From NCBI RefSeq assembly GCF_014137865.1, contig NZ_JACGWU010000003.1, positions 62,001 through 126,000 on the forward strand: a stretch of DNA of 64,000 bases, written 5' to 3'. The translations under genes were made by a program, and so were the position numbers. The notes under the pieces were generated by a model that was not told where the DNA came from, made no database searches, and saw only the letters and a program-made list of their open reading frames with translations. Shown piece by piece: positions 26,946 to 36,551 of this stretch; the stretch's first letter is position 1, and each line of letters begins with the position of its first letter. Source of the DNA: Alpinimonas psychrophila (lineage in GTDB: Bacteria; Actinomycetota; Actinomycetes; Actinomycetales; Microbacteriaceae).

Positions 26946-27477
26946 CACCATTGCCGTTGTTCCGCTGACTCCGGAACGAGCCGAACCTGTCGTGGCTCGC
27001 CTCCGTCGTCACGGCCGCGTTTTGGTGCTTCCGTCAATCGCCCTCATCGTGCTCGCCGGGGTTGCCGGTTACGGCCCCTCGCTCTTGACGGAGGCGTGGA
27101 TGATGACGCCATTCTGGATCGTCACCGCCGCCCTGGTTTTACTGCTGTGGATTCTGCCGTTGGTGACGTGGATGGGTGGCCGGGTCATCATCACGACCCG
27201 TCGCGTCATCGTCTACAACGGTTTTTTGGTGCGTACGCGCCAAGAAATCTTGTGTGCTCGGATCCATGACGTGACGGTGCGGCGTACCGCGATTCAGGGT
27301 ATTTTTGGCTCAGGCGACGTGCTGCTCAACACGGGAGCGGAGAAACAAATTCGCTTGCGTGATTTGCCAAAGCCGAACCTTGTGCTCTCAGCACTCACCG
27401 ATCTCGTGGAGAAAAATGCTCCGCTGCGCATGCAGCTTCAGCGCGACGACGCGCGCTGGAACACCGACGAAATTTAG
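26929..27477 (+). CDS. PH-domain (bPH2/YdbS-like) membrane protein
   Basis: Protein of 182 residues with two transmembrane helices (about 33-50 and 60-80) followed by a bacterial PH domain (VIITTRRVIVYNGFLVRTRQ, VTVRRTAIQGIFGSGDV). The function of such proteins is poorly known. In this position it matches M. tuberculosis Rv3278c, next to birA and GtrA. Its start overlaps the end of birA by 17 bases and uses GGAG immediately upstream. The stop overlaps the convergent mannosyltransferase gene by four bases. Confidence 0.85.
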   Translation: MPNPTDTIAVVPLTPERAEPVVARLRRHGRVLVLPSIALIVLAGVAGYGPSLLTEAWMMTPFWIVTAALVLLLWILPLVTWMGGRVIITTRRVIVYNGFLVRTRQEILCARIHDVTVRRTAIQGIFGSGDVLLNTGAEKQIRLRDLPKPNLVLSALTDLVEKNAPLRMQLQRDDARWNTDEI

Positions 27478-28268
27478 CGGATGACGTTGTCGCTGCGGGT
27501 GTAATCCGCAACGAACGCGCTTTTGCCCAAGAGTTTGCGCCAGGTGCGTTGGATGCCCCAGACCGTTACTTTCGACATGGCTTCCAGCACGATTGCCTGG
27601 CTCATCTTTGATTCGCCTAGGGTGCGCTCGCGGAATTCAATGGGAACCTCGACGATGGTGAATCCCGCATCCGAAACGCGGAGGGTCATGTCGATTTGAA
27701 AGCAATAGCCGTGCGAGTTGACGTCTTCAAAGTGGATGGTGCGCAACACGTCGGCACGGAAGGCTCGATAACCGGCCGTGGCGTCTTTGACGGTGAGTCC
27801 CAGCATGGCGCGGGCGTAGGTGTTTCCGCCGCGGCTCAAGACCAAACGATGCAGGGGCCAGTTGACGACCGAGCCACCCGTGGTCCAACGTGAGCCGATA
27901 GCCAAGCCCGGGGTGTTGGCAAGCGCGCTGTTGGGCGCGGGGGTGACGCTCGCGATGAGGGTGGCGAGGGACTCAGCCGGGTGCGATCCATCCGCATCCA
28001 TCTCGACCAGAATGTCATAACCGTGGTCGAGCCCCCACGTGAAACCGGCGATGTAGGCGTCGCCCAGGCCGTTCTTGACGGTGCGGTGCAAGACGTGAAG
28101 TTGGCTATCCGTCAGGGCCATTTCATCGGCAAGACGGCCGGTCCCATCGGGGCTTCCGTCGTCGATAATCAGGATGTCGGCGCTGGAAACCGCGCGGCGA
28201 ACATTACCGACAATGACGGGAAGGTTTCCAAGTTCGTTGTATGTGGGAATGAGAATCAGGGTAGTCAT
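27474..28268 (-). CDS. Polyprenol-phosphate mannosyltransferase (Ppm1/DPM1-like GT2)
   Basis: Transfers mannose from GDP-mannose to polyprenol phosphate, giving the lipid donor used outside the membrane for glycan or protein mannosylation. It has 264 residues and a GT2 domain: LILIPTYNELGNLPVIV, LIIDDGSPDGTGRLADEM, VEMDADGSHPAE and IGSRWTTGGSV, close to dolichol-phosphate mannose synthases. There is no fused apolipoprotein N-acyltransferase domain. It overlaps the GtrA gene by four bases, so both are co-translated. A close lipid-linked glucosyltransferase is the alternative. Confidence 0.88.
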   Translation of the reverse strand: MTTLILIPTYNELGNLPVIVGNVRRAVSSADILIIDDGSPDGTGRLADEMALTDSQLHVLHRTVKNGLGDAYIAGFTWGLDHGYDILVEMDADGSHPAESLATLIASVTPAPNSALANTPGLAIGSRWTTGGSVVNWPLHRLVLSRGGNTYARAMLGLTVKDATAGYRAFRADVLRTIHFEDVNSHGYCFQIDMTLRVSDAGFTIVEVPIEFRERTLGESKMSQAIVLEAMSKVTVWGIQRTWRKLLGKSAFVADYTRSDNVIR

Positions 28269-28768
28269 GCGTTGACGCTCTCCAAGGATTTCTTCGACGA
28301 CTTTCCGCGGTTGGGGTTAAAGACCCAGTAGCGGTAGAGCACAAAGCGCAAGGCCGTGCCTAGGCCAAGGCCGATGACGTTGCCCGCGATATTGTCGGAA
28401 ATGATGTCGCGCAGACCAAGAACGTGGTGGCTGATCCACAGACAGGCCAGGGCCACAATCATGCCGGCCACGGAAGCGAGAACGAATTCAACGAGTTCGC
28501 GGAACACCGGGGAAGTTCGGTGTTTGCGGAAGGTCCAGAAGCGGTTTCCCAGCCAGTTGAAGACAATGGCGACCGACGTGCTGACGACTTTCGCGCCCAG
28601 CGCCGAGGTCCACCATTCTTGTTGGGCGCCCGAGATCTCGAGGTAACGCAATAAGTTGAAGATGCCGACGTCTATCACGAAGCCGATCAGTCCAACGATG
28701 CCAAACTTGACAATAGATCCGACGATGCCCGCTCGTAGCTTGGCAATAATCGAATCGGCGTTGCTCAT
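28265..28768 (-). CDS. GtrA-family membrane protein
   Basis: Small integral membrane protein of 167 residues with four hydrophobic helices and the GtrA opening FGIVGLIGFVIDVGIFNLLR. GtrA proteins are thought to help move polyprenol-linked sugars across the membrane. Coupling by a four-base overlap to the polyprenol-phosphate mannosyltransferase supports a flippase-like role for its product. The ATG at 28768 has AGGAGA about seven bases upstream; the longer frame to 28990 has no support. Confidence 0.9.
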   Translation of the reverse strand: MSNADSIIAKLRAGIVGSIVKFGIVGLIGFVIDVGIFNLLRYLEISGAQQEWWTSALGAKVVSTSVAIVFNWLGNRFWTFRKHRTSPVFRELVEFVLASVAGMIVALACLWISHHVLGLRDIISDNIAGNVIGLGLGTALRFVLYRYWVFNPNRGKSSKKSLESVNA

Positions 28769-28853
28769 TGGTGGTTCTCCTGATGGTGGGACTTTGTGAC
28801 GGTGCACAGAATCATCGTGAACGATAAACTTATCAATACTTGAGAGGCGAGCA

Positions 28854-29981
28854 ATGAACACTGTAGTTGGCGTTATTGGCGGGGGCCAATTGGCCCGAAT
28901 GATGGTGCCTCCAGCAATAAATCTAGGGCTTGAAATCCGAGTGTTTGCTGAGAGTGAGAGTTCACCAGCCGAAATGGCGGCCACGGCCATTGGCGACTAC
29001 ACCAATGTGGACTCCGTATTCGCGTTCGCGCAAGGCTGCGACGTCGTCACCTTTGATCATGAGCATGTCCCCCAAGCCGTTCTGACCGAGCTTGTCCGTC
29101 GGGGAATTAGGGTGCGGCCCAGCCCAGAGTCCCTCATTTTTGCGCAAGACAAACTCCTCATGCGGGAGCGGTTGGCGGCGCTGGGAATTCCCGTTCCTGG
29201 CTGGGCAAAAGCGTCCACGGCCGCCGAGGTCGATTCTTTCCTACTTGAATATGGTGGACGAGCTGTGGCCAAAGTGGCGCGCGGCGGCTACGACGGCAAG
29301 GGCGTTCGCATCATCACGTCTTCGGCTGATATCACGCAGTGGCTCACCGCCCTCGCCCCGGGAGAGTCCCTCTTACTCGAGGAGCTCGTCTCGTTCCGCC
29401 GTGAATTGGCTCAGCTTGTCGCCCGGCGTCCCTCGGGCGAACTTGCCCTGTGGCCGGTTGTCGAAACCGTTCAGCAAGACGGTGTGTGTAGTGAGGTCAT
29501 CGCACCGGCGCCCCACTCCGCGGGACGCATCGCCGACGTCGCTGCGCAGATTGCCGCTGACATTGCCGAAGGCTTGAACGTCACCGGGGTGATGGCCGTC
29601 GAATTATTCGAGACTACGGATGACCGCATCCTGGTGAATGAACTGGCCATGCGCCCTCATAACAGCGGTCACTGGAGCATTGATGGGTCGACCACGAGTC
29701 AATTTGAGCAGCACTTGCGGGCCGTTCTTGACTTACCTCTTGGAGCAACCGGCATGACGGAACCGTTTAGTGTCATGGTGAACATCCTGGGCGGTCCACA
29801 AGCGGGCGGGTTACCTTCGCGTTATGCGCAAGCCATGAAGTTGCATCCCACGGCAAAGTTTCACAGTTACGGCAAGGAGGGGCGGCCCGGACGAAAGGTT
29901 GGGCATGTCACCGCCTCGGGGGATGACCTAGCAGACGTTGCCTATCAAGCGCGTGGCGCATCGGCATTCTTCCAGCACTGA
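28854..29981 (+). CDS. purK: 5-(carboxyamino)imidazole ribonucleotide synthase
   Basis: ATP-grasp enzyme that carboxylates AIR to N5-CAIR in purine synthesis. It has 375 residues. [11 protein letters not shown] opens the protein, with [24 protein letters not shown] (ATP-grasp loop), [14 protein letters not shown] and VNILGG following. The start has GAGAGGCGAG upstream, so it is a leadered gene. It is divergent from gtrA and directly followed by purE, which uses its product. Confidence 0.95.
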   Translation: MNTVVGVIGGGQLARMMVPPAINLGLEIRVFAESESSPAEMAATAIGDYTNVDSVFAFAQGCDVVTFDHEHVPQAVLTELVRRGIRVRPSPESLIFAQDKLLMRERLAALGIPVPGWAKASTAAEVDSFLLEYGGRAVAKVARGGYDGKGVRIITSSADITQWLTALAPGESLLLEELVSFRRELAQLVARRPSGELALWPVVETVQQDGVCSEVIAPAPHSAGRIADVAAQIAADIAEGLNVTGVMAVELFETTDDRILVNELAMRPHNSGHWSIDGSTTSQFEQHLRAVLDLPLGATGMTEPFSVMVNILGGPQAGGLPSRYAQAMKLHPTAKFHSYGKEGRPGRKVGHVTASGDDLADVAYQARGASAFFQH

Positions 29982-29985
29982 CACC

Positions 29986-29991
29986 TACCAT
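29986..29991 (+). promoter_or_regulatory. Leaderless-type -10 box of purE
   Basis: TACCAT ends seven bases before the purE ATG, in the 17-base gap after purK. purE may therefore have its own start in addition to read-through from purK. Confidence 0.45.
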
Positions 29992-29998
29992 TAAGCTC

Positions 29999-30499
29999 AT
30001 GCCTGAATTGCGCCCGCTCGTCGCCGTCGTCATGGGTTCCGATTCCGATTGGAACGTCATGAGTGCGGCCGTTGCCGTGTTGAATGACTTCGGCGTCCCT
30101 CACGAAGTTGAAGTACTCTCGGCGCATCGCACGCCGGAAAAGATGATTGCCTTTGGCAAAACGGCTGTAGCGCGCGGGCTCAAGGTCATCATTGCCGGTG
30201 CCGGTGGCGCGGCCCATCTCCCCGGCATGCTCGCGAGCGTGACACCGCTTCTTGTCGTTGGCGTTCCGGTTCCCCTTTCCCGTCTTGACGGCATGGACTC
30301 ACTCCTGTCGATCGTGCAAATGCCTGCCGGGGTGCCCGTGGCCACGGTCTCCATTGGTGGCGCGACGAATGCGGCGCTGATCGCCGTCAAAATTTTGGCG
30401 ACCAGCGACCCCATCCTGCTGGCGCGCCTCGAAGAGTACGCCGAAGGCCTCGCCCTCACGGTGGAAGAAAAGAACCGGGCGCTCAAATCTCAACTATGA
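29999..30499 (+). CDS. purE: N5-CAIR mutase
   Basis: Rearranges N5-CAIR to CAIR, the step after PurK. It has 166 residues. [21 protein letters not shown] (with the catalytic histidine) and [11 protein letters not shown] are class I PurE signatures; [29 protein letters not shown] continues the family pattern. Its stop overlaps the start of the LCP gene (ATGA). Confidence 0.96.
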   Translation: MPELRPLVAVVMGSDSDWNVMSAAVAVLNDFGVPHEVEVLSAHRTPEKMIAFGKTAVARGLKVIIAGAGGAAHLPGMLASVTPLLVVGVPVPLSRLDGMDSLLSIVQMPAGVPVATVSIGGATNAALIAVKILATSDPILLARLEEYAEGLALTVEEKNRALKSQL

Positions 30500-31881
30500 C
30501 GATGTCAAGCCCCATGCGTTACCCCGATTCCAGCTCCGCGAAGGTCATGACGACCCGTGGCTGGTGGCTCGTGGTGCTCAATTTCCTTCTCCCAGGCTCC
30601 GCGCAGACCATGGCGGGCAACCAACGTCTCGGCCGTTTTGGGCTGCGAGCGACCCTGACGGCCTGGGGCATCGTGATCGTCGTGTTCGTCCTGTATCTCC
30701 TGTGGCCGACATCCGTCTATTTTTTGGGCACCTGGAACGTCAGCCTTTTTGTGGGCCAGATGGCCATGTTCTTCTACGCTATTCTTTGGGTCGTTCTCAC
30801 CTTTGACACATTGCGCTTGGTGCGGATCGTCAAGACCACGCCCTCCGCCCGCGGTTGGATTGCGGGACTCTCGGTGGTCATGCTCGTGCTCTCGGCGGGA
30901 GGAATCGCTTACGCCGGGACGCTCACGGGGGGCTTGAACGGTGCCCTGTCAAAAATTTTCGTTGCGGGGCCGACGCAGGAGCCCATAGACGGCCGGTATA
31001 ACTTTCTCTTGCTCGGCGGGGATGCGGGCCCTGACCGGGACGGATTGCGCCCCGATACGACGCAGGTTGTCAGCATTGATGCCACAACGGGGGCCGCCAC
31101 GATAATTGGGATCCCTCGTGACCTTCAGTCCATTCCTTTCTCGGCGGGTTCGCCCATGTTGAGTATCTATCCCAATGGGTATAGCCAAGATTCTGGCGAG
31201 TACTGTACGCGCTGGGCCTGCCTCAACACGGTCTACGTTGCTGCTGAGATGGACCACCCCGAGCTGTACCCCAATGCTGTTTCGGAGGGCTCGTCGCCCG
31301 GTATCGAGGCAATGAAAGACGCTGCCGAGGGAATCACGGGACTGACAATTCAGTATTACGTTTTGATCGACATGCAGGGTCTGAGCGAGTTGATTGACTC
31401 GCTCGGTGGCGTCACCATTGACGTGACCCAACGCGTAGCAATCGCGGAACCCGAAACGTCCGAGGCGAACGTTGCCGAATGGATTGAGGTTGGCCCGCAG
31501 CACCTCGATGGCTATCACGCACTCTGGTACGCGCGATCACGCTGGGGCGGCGAAGGCGACTATGACCGCATGGTGCGCCAGCAGGAGTTGCAGACGGCGC
31601 TTCTCCAGCAGATGACGCCGACCAATGTTTTGGCGAAATTCCAAGATATCGCTGCCGCGGGAACTCAAGTTGTGAAGACAAATATTCCGCAATCGATGCT
31701 CGGGTATTTCGTGGATCTCGGCATGAAAACGCGCGCGGTGCCCCCGACAAAGATTGCGCTGACGCCCGCCAATCCAGACTTCCCCGTGGACACGGAGTTC
31801 CCGGATTACCCGGCTATCCAGGCGTACATCAACCAGGTTCTCTACCCGCCGACGCCTACGGCAACTCCGGCCATCAACTAA
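30496..31881 (+). CDS. LytR-CpsA-Psr (LCP) family protein
   Basis: LCP proteins transfer lipid-linked glycopolymers onto peptidoglycan on the outer face of the membrane. It has 461 residues. Three or four hydrophobic helices lie in the first 150 residues, followed by the LCP domain: [40 protein letters not shown] and [19 protein letters not shown], with the conserved arginines and aspartates that bind pyrophosphate. The multi-helix N-terminus is longer than the single helix of most LCP proteins. It overlaps purE by four bases; Rv3267 is the syntenic relative. Confidence 0.9.
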   Translation: MTMSSPMRYPDSSSAKVMTTRGWWLVVLNFLLPGSAQTMAGNQRLGRFGLRATLTAWGIVIVVFVLYLLWPTSVYFLGTWNVSLFVGQMAMFFYAILWVVLTFDTLRLVRIVKTTPSARGWIAGLSVVMLVLSAGGIAYAGTLTGGLNGALSKIFVAGPTQEPIDGRYNFLLLGGDAGPDRDGLRPDTTQVVSIDATTGAATIIGIPRDLQSIPFSAGSPMLSIYPNGYSQDSGEYCTRWACLNTVYVAAEMDHPELYPNAVSEGSSPGIEAMKDAAEGITGLTIQYYVLIDMQGLSELIDSLGGVTIDVTQRVAIAEPETSEANVAEWIEVGPQHLDGYHALWYARSRWGGEGDYDRMVRQQELQTALLQQMTPTNVLAKFQDIAAAGTQVVKTNIPQSMLGYFVDLGMKTRAVPPTKIALTPANPDFPVDTEFPDYPAIQAYINQVLYPPTPTATPAIN

Positions 31882-31899
31882 AACTTGCCTGGTCGATGC

Positions 31900-32937
31900 C
31901 TACGCCGAAGGGCGTGTTGTCGAACCGCGCACCCGCAGCGTGTTCTGTACGGGCGGTGGCGCGACGGCGTTTTCGTCGTCCAGTCTTCGTAACAAAAAAT
32001 CTACGGCGGCGCGGGCAGTTTCTTCGGGGGCCAGATCAACCGAGGTGATGGTGGGCACGGCACTGCGGGTTTGTTCGGCATCTGAACCGGCGACGATCAA
32101 GAGGTCCCTTGGAATTTCAAGGCCTCGCTCCTGAAAGCGTGCCTGCAGTCCAGCTGCCCCACGGCCTGTCAGAAAATAAACAGCATCGGGCAGACCCCGC
32201 GCATCGGCCAGCATCGCGTCGGCGACGACGCGGCCACCCGTTTCGCCAGTGGTCTCATCTTGGTGATACACAATGGCGTCTTGGGGATGCGCCAGTATCC
32301 ATTCCGCGTATGCCTGCATGCTGTCGGCGTACCATGCGTTGTCATCAGTTCCCGTCACCAAGGCGATCCGTTTGGCCCCTTGGGCGCTCAAGTGTTCGAA
32401 GACCACGGTGGCATCGGTGACCCCGCCGGATTCGAGCCAATTTTCAAAATTCGGGCGCTCGATGTCTCTCCCGACTGTGACGAGAGGGATGTCGCTTCGA
32501 TCGAGCAACTCGATCACGGGGTCGTTGCCCACCGGGTCGCACACAATGAACCCATCCACGCCGAGAGCAATGGCGGGAGCATTCTGTTTCGTGGGGTCGC
32601 GCACGAGCATCAGACCAAAGCCGCGATCCAGGGACTCGACAGCGGCGGCCCCGACGAAACGAACGAAATAGTCAACTCCCTCGGGCTGGTAGGTCTCCAG
32701 CGAATCAAGCGGGCGAATGACGAGGCCAATGACGCCCAGCCGGTTACCCCGCAGACGCCGGGCAATGGGATTGGGGCTATAACCCAGGGCCGCGGCAGCA
32801 TCCAAAACACGTTGCCGCGTTGCGGCGGCCACGATGCCCTTCGTATTGAGGGAATGAGAAACCGTGGTGATGGAAACTCCTGCGTGGCGCGCAACGTCAT
32901 GGATGGTCGCGCGTCGCCTGTCCCTGTCTGCAGTCAT
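31900..32937 (-). CDS. LacI-family transcriptional repressor
   Basis: Ligand-responsive repressor of 345 residues. The HTH ATIHDVARHAGVSITTVSHSL and hinge ALGYSPNPIARRLRGN are at the N-terminus; the rest is a periplasmic-binding-protein-like sensor domain. Most LacI-family members respond to sugars, but this one stands divergent from an oligopeptide-type transporter operon. The ATG at 32937 is chosen over the GTG at 32946 because a TAATGT box ends seven bases upstream. Two CAAAACGTTTTG-like palindromes in the shared intergenic region are its probable operators. Confidence 0.92.
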   Translation of the reverse strand: MTADRDRRRATIHDVARHAGVSITTVSHSLNTKGIVAAATRQRVLDAAAALGYSPNPIARRLRGNRLGVIGLVIRPLDSLETYQPEGVDYFVRFVGAAAVESLDRGFGLMLVRDPTKQNAPAIALGVDGFIVCDPVGNDPVIELLDRSDIPLVTVGRDIERPNFENWLESGGVTDATVVFEHLSAQGAKRIALVTGTDDNAWYADSMQAYAEWILAHPQDAIVYHQDETTGETGGRVVADAMLADARGLPDAVYFLTGRGAAGLQARFQERGLEIPRDLLIVAGSDAEQTRSAVPTITSVDLAPEETARAAVDFLLRRLDDENAVAPPPVQNTLRVRGSTTRPSA

Positions 32938-32944
32938 ATACGGC

Positions 32945-32950
32945 ACATTA
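32945..32950 (-). promoter_or_regulatory. Leaderless-type -10 box of the lacI-family gene
   Basis: TAATGT on the minus strand ends seven bases before the ATG. The weaker palindrome at 32969-32980 falls where the -35 region would be, suggesting autoregulation. Confidence 0.5.
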
Positions 32951-32968
32951 CCGGATTATCACGATTAG

Positions 32969-32980
32969 CAAATCGTTTTG
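32969..32980. promoter_or_regulatory. Second LacI-family operator copy
   Basis: CAAATCGTTTTG differs at one base from the core CAAAACGTTTTG of the perfect palindrome. The two centres are 25 bp apart. Confidence 0.55.
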
Positions 32981-32988
32981 TAAAAAGC

Positions 32989-33010
32989 TCGCACAAAACG
33001 TTTTGTGCGA
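32989..33010. promoter_or_regulatory. Perfect 22-bp palindromic operator for the LacI-family repressor
   Basis: Each 11-base arm reads TCGCACAAAAC towards a central CG step, and the 22 bp are fully self-complementary. A central CG within an even-length palindrome is typical of LacI/GalR-family sites. It lies 65 bp upstream of the binding-protein gene. Confidence 0.8.
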
Positions 33011-33074
33011 TTAGGTTACATAAAAGAGTTCTTGTTCAATTCACCAATCCATCCGTCATAACAAGGAGCCCCTC

Positions 33075-34712
33075 ATGAAACAGAAGAAGAAAGCAGTCGC
33101 CGTTCTGGCGGTTCTGGCACTCGCCCTCACCGGGTGTTCCGCCGGAGCCACCACTGCCACCCCCGGCCTGGCGATCAATGACTTGCTCGTCACGACTCCC
33201 GCTGCCACGGGTGACCTCGCCTTGGCTACCTGGAACCTCCCGATGGGGGAGCCGGCATCGTTGGACCCCATCAAGGCCTTCAACTACCCCGAAAACACTG
33301 TGGTCGCAAACCTCTGCGAGGGGCTCATGCAACTGCAGCCGGATTACACGATTACTCCCGGTTTGGCCGAGAAAGTCGTGAGCCCCAATGCCTCGACGTT
33401 CGTCTACACAATTCGCCAGGGCGTCACGTTCTGGGACGGAACCGCGATGACGGCCGACGATGTCGTCTTTAGCCTCAATCGCCAGCTGAACCCCGATGAG
33501 GGTAGCTACTGGGCCGGCGGTCTTGTCAACAACATTGCGTCCATCACCAAGACGGGCGATTGGGAAGTTACCGTTGCCCTCACCAAGCCCGACAGCACAT
33601 TCAATTCCTACATGGTGACTCCCGTGGGGAACGTCGTCTCCCAGGCATTCCGCGAAGCAGCCGGCGAAAACTTCGGAACGCCCACTGGCAAGGTCATGTG
33701 CACCGGCCCCTTCTCCGTCGGAGATTGGAACCAAGGCCAGTCCATTTCGTTGATGCGTAATGACTCCTACTGGAACCCGACCAAGATGGCCAAGACCGCC
33801 CAGATTGACATCAACTTCATCGTTGACTCCGCTGCCATCGCGAATGCGTTGACGACCGGCGCCATCGACGGTTCCTATGATGTTCCCCTCGGTGCCATCA
33901 CAGCCCTGAAAGGTGCCACGAACGGAACGCTGTATCTCGGACGTTCAACTCAACTCGTTGCCATCATTGGTACGGGAAACGGCGCATTCGCTGACCCCGC
34001 CGTTCGTCAGGCACTCATGATGGCCACGGATCGTGACGCAATTGCGGCAACCGTTTTTGAAGGAACGGCCACGGCATCATCTTCGCTGGTCCCCAACAAT
34101 GGCTGGTCGTACGGTGCGAGCACCTTTGAAAAGGGCCGCGCGGCACTGCCTGCATCAACGGTTGATATCGCAGGAGCCAAGAAGGTTCTTGAGGGCGCAA
34201 CGGTGGATATCACCCAGACGATCAAGATTGTCTACCCCTCCGAGCGCACCTACTACGCCGACATCATCTCGGAAATTGCGAACGGTGCCCGCTCCATTGG
34301 GCTGACGGTCGAACCAGAGGGCGTTCCTAGCGCTCAGTTCGGTGCGTTCTTCTCAGATTCCGCAGCGCGTGCCGGTCACGATGCTTTCGTCACGAACAAC
34401 TACATGGATGTTCCAGACCCCCTGGCCTTCCTGCGCACCATCGTCGGCACCGGCGGATCTCAGAATTACAACGGCTTCAGCAACGCGAAAATTGACGGTT
34501 TGCTCGATCAGGCAGCTGCTGCGGCTACCGACGACGAGCGTGCCACGATTGTCAACGAAATTCAGGCTCTCGCTATGGCTGAGTTGCCCTGGATTCCCAT
34601 TGTTGATCCTTCGGTACGACTGTTCATGAGTGATCGAGTGACGGGTGTTCCTGCGTCGTTCGTTTACCTCTACTACCCCTGGGCCGCTGACCTCGGCGCA
34701 TCAGGTAAGTAG
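33075..34712 (+). CDS. Oligopeptide-type ABC transporter substrate-binding lipoprotein (family 5)
   Basis: Extracellular binding protein of 545 residues. A signal (MKQKKKAVAVLAVLALAL) ends in the lipobox LTGC. The mature part is a family 5 solute-binding domain: ASLDPIKAFNYPEN, YTIRQGVTFWDGTAMTADDVVFSLNR and the late VDPSVRLFMSDRV. AAGGAG precedes the start. It is the first gene of an operon with two permeases, two ATPases and a C45 hydrolase. The ligand could be a peptide, an acylated amino acid or another amide; the family also includes some sugar binders. Confidence 0.9.
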   Translation: MKQKKKAVAVLAVLALALTGCSAGATTATPGLAINDLLVTTPAATGDLALATWNLPMGEPASLDPIKAFNYPENTVVANLCEGLMQLQPDYTITPGLAEKVVSPNASTFVYTIRQGVTFWDGTAMTADDVVFSLNRQLNPDEGSYWAGGLVNNIASITKTGDWEVTVALTKPDSTFNSYMVTPVGNVVSQAFREAAGENFGTPTGKVMCTGPFSVGDWNQGQSISLMRNDSYWNPTKMAKTAQIDINFIVDSAAIANALTTGAIDGSYDVPLGAITALKGATNGTLYLGRSTQLVAIIGTGNGAFADPAVRQALMMATDRDAIAATVFEGTATASSSLVPNNGWSYGASTFEKGRAALPASTVDIAGAKKVLEGATVDITQTIKIVYPSERTYYADIISEIANGARSIGLTVEPEGVPSAQFGAFFSDSAARAGHDAFVTNNYMDVPDPLAFLRTIVGTGGSQNYNGFSNAKIDGLLDQAAAAATDDERATIVNEIQALAMAELPWIPIVDPSVRLFMSDRVTGVPASFVYLYYPWAADLGASGK

Positions 34713-34717
34713 TTCAC

Positions 34718-34746
34718 CCGTGAGGGGGCACCATGCCCCCTCACGG
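34718..34746 (+). terminator. Strong hairpin after the binding-protein gene
   Basis: A perfect 13-base stem (CCGTGAGGGGGCA and its complement) closes a three-base CCA loop, followed by TTTCCTTTGC. It lies five bases after the lipoprotein stop and ahead of the first permease. It is probably a partial terminator or an mRNA-stabilising structure that keeps the binding protein in excess. Confidence 0.75.
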
Positions 34747-34788
34747 TTTCCTTTGCTCAACGCCAAGAAATAAAAAAAGAGGGTCCGC

Positions 34789-35724
34789 ATGTTTATTGTT
34801 CGAAGACTTTTGGCCCTTGTGGGGGTGCTCATCGCCTCCAGCTTTCTGGTGTTCGCCGCCATGTACGCGGCCCCCGGAAGCCCCGAAAATTTTCTCGTTC
34901 AAGGTCGAACGGTTTCCCCCGATGTGCTCGCCGCTATCCGCCAGCAGTATTCCCTCGATGACCCGTTTCTCGTTCGATACTGGAACTGGCTCGTCAACGT
35001 ACTTCAGGGAAACTTTGGCCTATCGCTCACCAATCGCCAAGATGTCGGCGAACTCCTCGCGAACCGCCTTCCCACCACCTTCATGCTCGTAGCGATGGCC
35101 GCCATCCTGATTGTCATTTTCGGTATCGGTCTCGGCGTGATTGCGGGCCTGCGCGACGGTGTTGTCGACAAGGTCATCATCCTCACCTCGAACTTAGGGT
35201 TCGCCATCCCCACGTTCTTTGCGGCTCTCATTCTGATGAGCATCTTCAGCGTCAGCTTGGGGTGGTTCCCCGTCTTCGGCTCGGGAGAAGGTTTCCTCGA
35301 TCGCGTCTGGCATCTCACACTCCCGGCAGTGGCACTGTCGCTCCCCTCCGCCGCTGTCGTTGCCCGCATCACGCGCACGTCCATTCGTGAGGAGCGTGGC
35401 TCGGAGCACTCCGTCATGGCGGTCGCTCGGGGGGTGCGCAACGCTCTCGTCGTTCGTCGCCACGTCATTCGCAACTCGATGCTGCCCGTCACCACGATTG
35501 TAGGCGTGCACATTGCTGGGCTCATCGCCGGATCGTTCGTGGTGGAGTACGCCTTCACTCTCGACGGAATTGGCACACTTCTGGTCAACGCCGTGCAGCG
35601 CAAAGATTTTGCGGTGGTCCAAGCCATCGCCATTATTTTGGTCGCCGCGTTCGGTGTCATGAACCTCCTCGTCGATCTTCTATACGCCGCCATCGATCCC
35701 CGAGTTCGCGGGGTGCGCGCATGA
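34789..35724 (+). CDS. Oligopeptide-type ABC transporter permease (DppB-like)
   Basis: Membrane subunit of 311 residues with six hydrophobic helices. The N-terminus MFIVRRLLALVGVLIASSF, DDPFLVRYWNWL and NFGLSLTNRQ match the DppB/OppB family, and the ATPase-contact loop follows in the second half (TRTSIREERGSEHSVMAVARG). It overlaps the next permease gene by four bases (ATGA). Confidence 0.92.
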   Translation: MFIVRRLLALVGVLIASSFLVFAAMYAAPGSPENFLVQGRTVSPDVLAAIRQQYSLDDPFLVRYWNWLVNVLQGNFGLSLTNRQDVGELLANRLPTTFMLVAMAAILIVIFGIGLGVIAGLRDGVVDKVIILTSNLGFAIPTFFAALILMSIFSVSLGWFPVFGSGEGFLDRVWHLTLPAVALSLPSAAVVARITRTSIREERGSEHSVMAVARGVRNALVVRRHVIRNSMLPVTTIVGVHIAGLIAGSFVVEYAFTLDGIGTLLVNAVQRKDFAVVQAIAIILVAAFGVMNLLVDLLYAAIDPRVRGVRA

Positions 35725-36551
35725 TGGCTCGTATTTTTGATCGCATGGGGGTGCTGGGATGCATTGCCATCGGTTTCATTGGAATCGTTTTGTTGGCGGC
35801 GTTGTTTGCTCCCTGGATTGCCCCTTTCGACCCCACCGTGGGCTCCGTCACGCAGCGCTATTTGGGGAGCAGTGCCGTGCACCTCCTTGGAACGGATCAG
35901 GCCGGCCGCGACATCTTTTCGCGTCTGTTGTGGGGAGCGCGTTCGAGCCTGACCGGCCCCATTATTGTGGTCGTGGTCACGGCGATCTTTGGAACCGGTA
36001 TTGCTTTGATCGCTGTCTGGTGGGGTGGCCTCGTGGATGCGGGACTCAGTCGTGTTCTGGATCTCCTGTTCGCCTTCCCTAACCTCCTTTTGGCCATGTT
36101 GGCCATTGCGGTGTTTGGGCCGAGCCTCACGACCGCCGCTCTGGCTCTCGCCATTGCGTACATTCCCTATACCGCGCGCGTCATCCGGAGTCAGGCCATG
36201 CGCGAACGCAATTTGCCGTACATTCGTTCACCGCAGCTCCAGGGCATCTCCGGCACGGTGATCACCATGCGGCATCTGATGCCCAATATCGCGCCGCTGA
36301 TCATCACAGGAGCGACGATCAACTTTGGTTTCGCCATGATCGAGCTGGCGGCACTGTCGTTTCTCGGGCTCGGGGTTCAGCCGCCAGAGGCCGATTGGGG
36401 GCTGATGATCTCGAACGGTCAACAGTCACTGCTCAATGGATACCCTGCCGAGAGCATCTTGGCCGGACTCTGCATTGTCATCACGGTGGCCTCGCTCGGC
36501 TACGTGGGGGAACGCCTCGGCGGCCGTGCCGCGGCAGGGAGGAAAGCCTGA
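35721..36551 (+). CDS. Oligopeptide-type ABC transporter permease (DppC-like)
   Basis: Second permease, 276 residues, with six helices. HLLGTDQAGRDIFSRLLWGAR and GLGVQPPEADWGLMI are DppC/OppC signatures. The usual EAA-loop motif is shifted towards RVIRSQAMRERNLPYIRS. The stop shares one base with the start of the next ATPase gene (TGATG), indicating coupled translation. Confidence 0.92.
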   Translation: MMARIFDRMGVLGCIAIGFIGIVLLAALFAPWIAPFDPTVGSVTQRYLGSSAVHLLGTDQAGRDIFSRLLWGARSSLTGPIIVVVVTAIFGTGIALIAVWWGGLVDAGLSRVLDLLFAFPNLLLAMLAIAVFGPSLTTAALALAIAYIPYTARVIRSQAMRERNLPYIRSPQLQGISGTVITMRHLMPNIAPLIITGATINFGFAMIELAALSFLGLGVQPPEADWGLMISNGQQSLLNGYPAESILAGLCIVITVASLGYVGERLGGRAAAGRKA

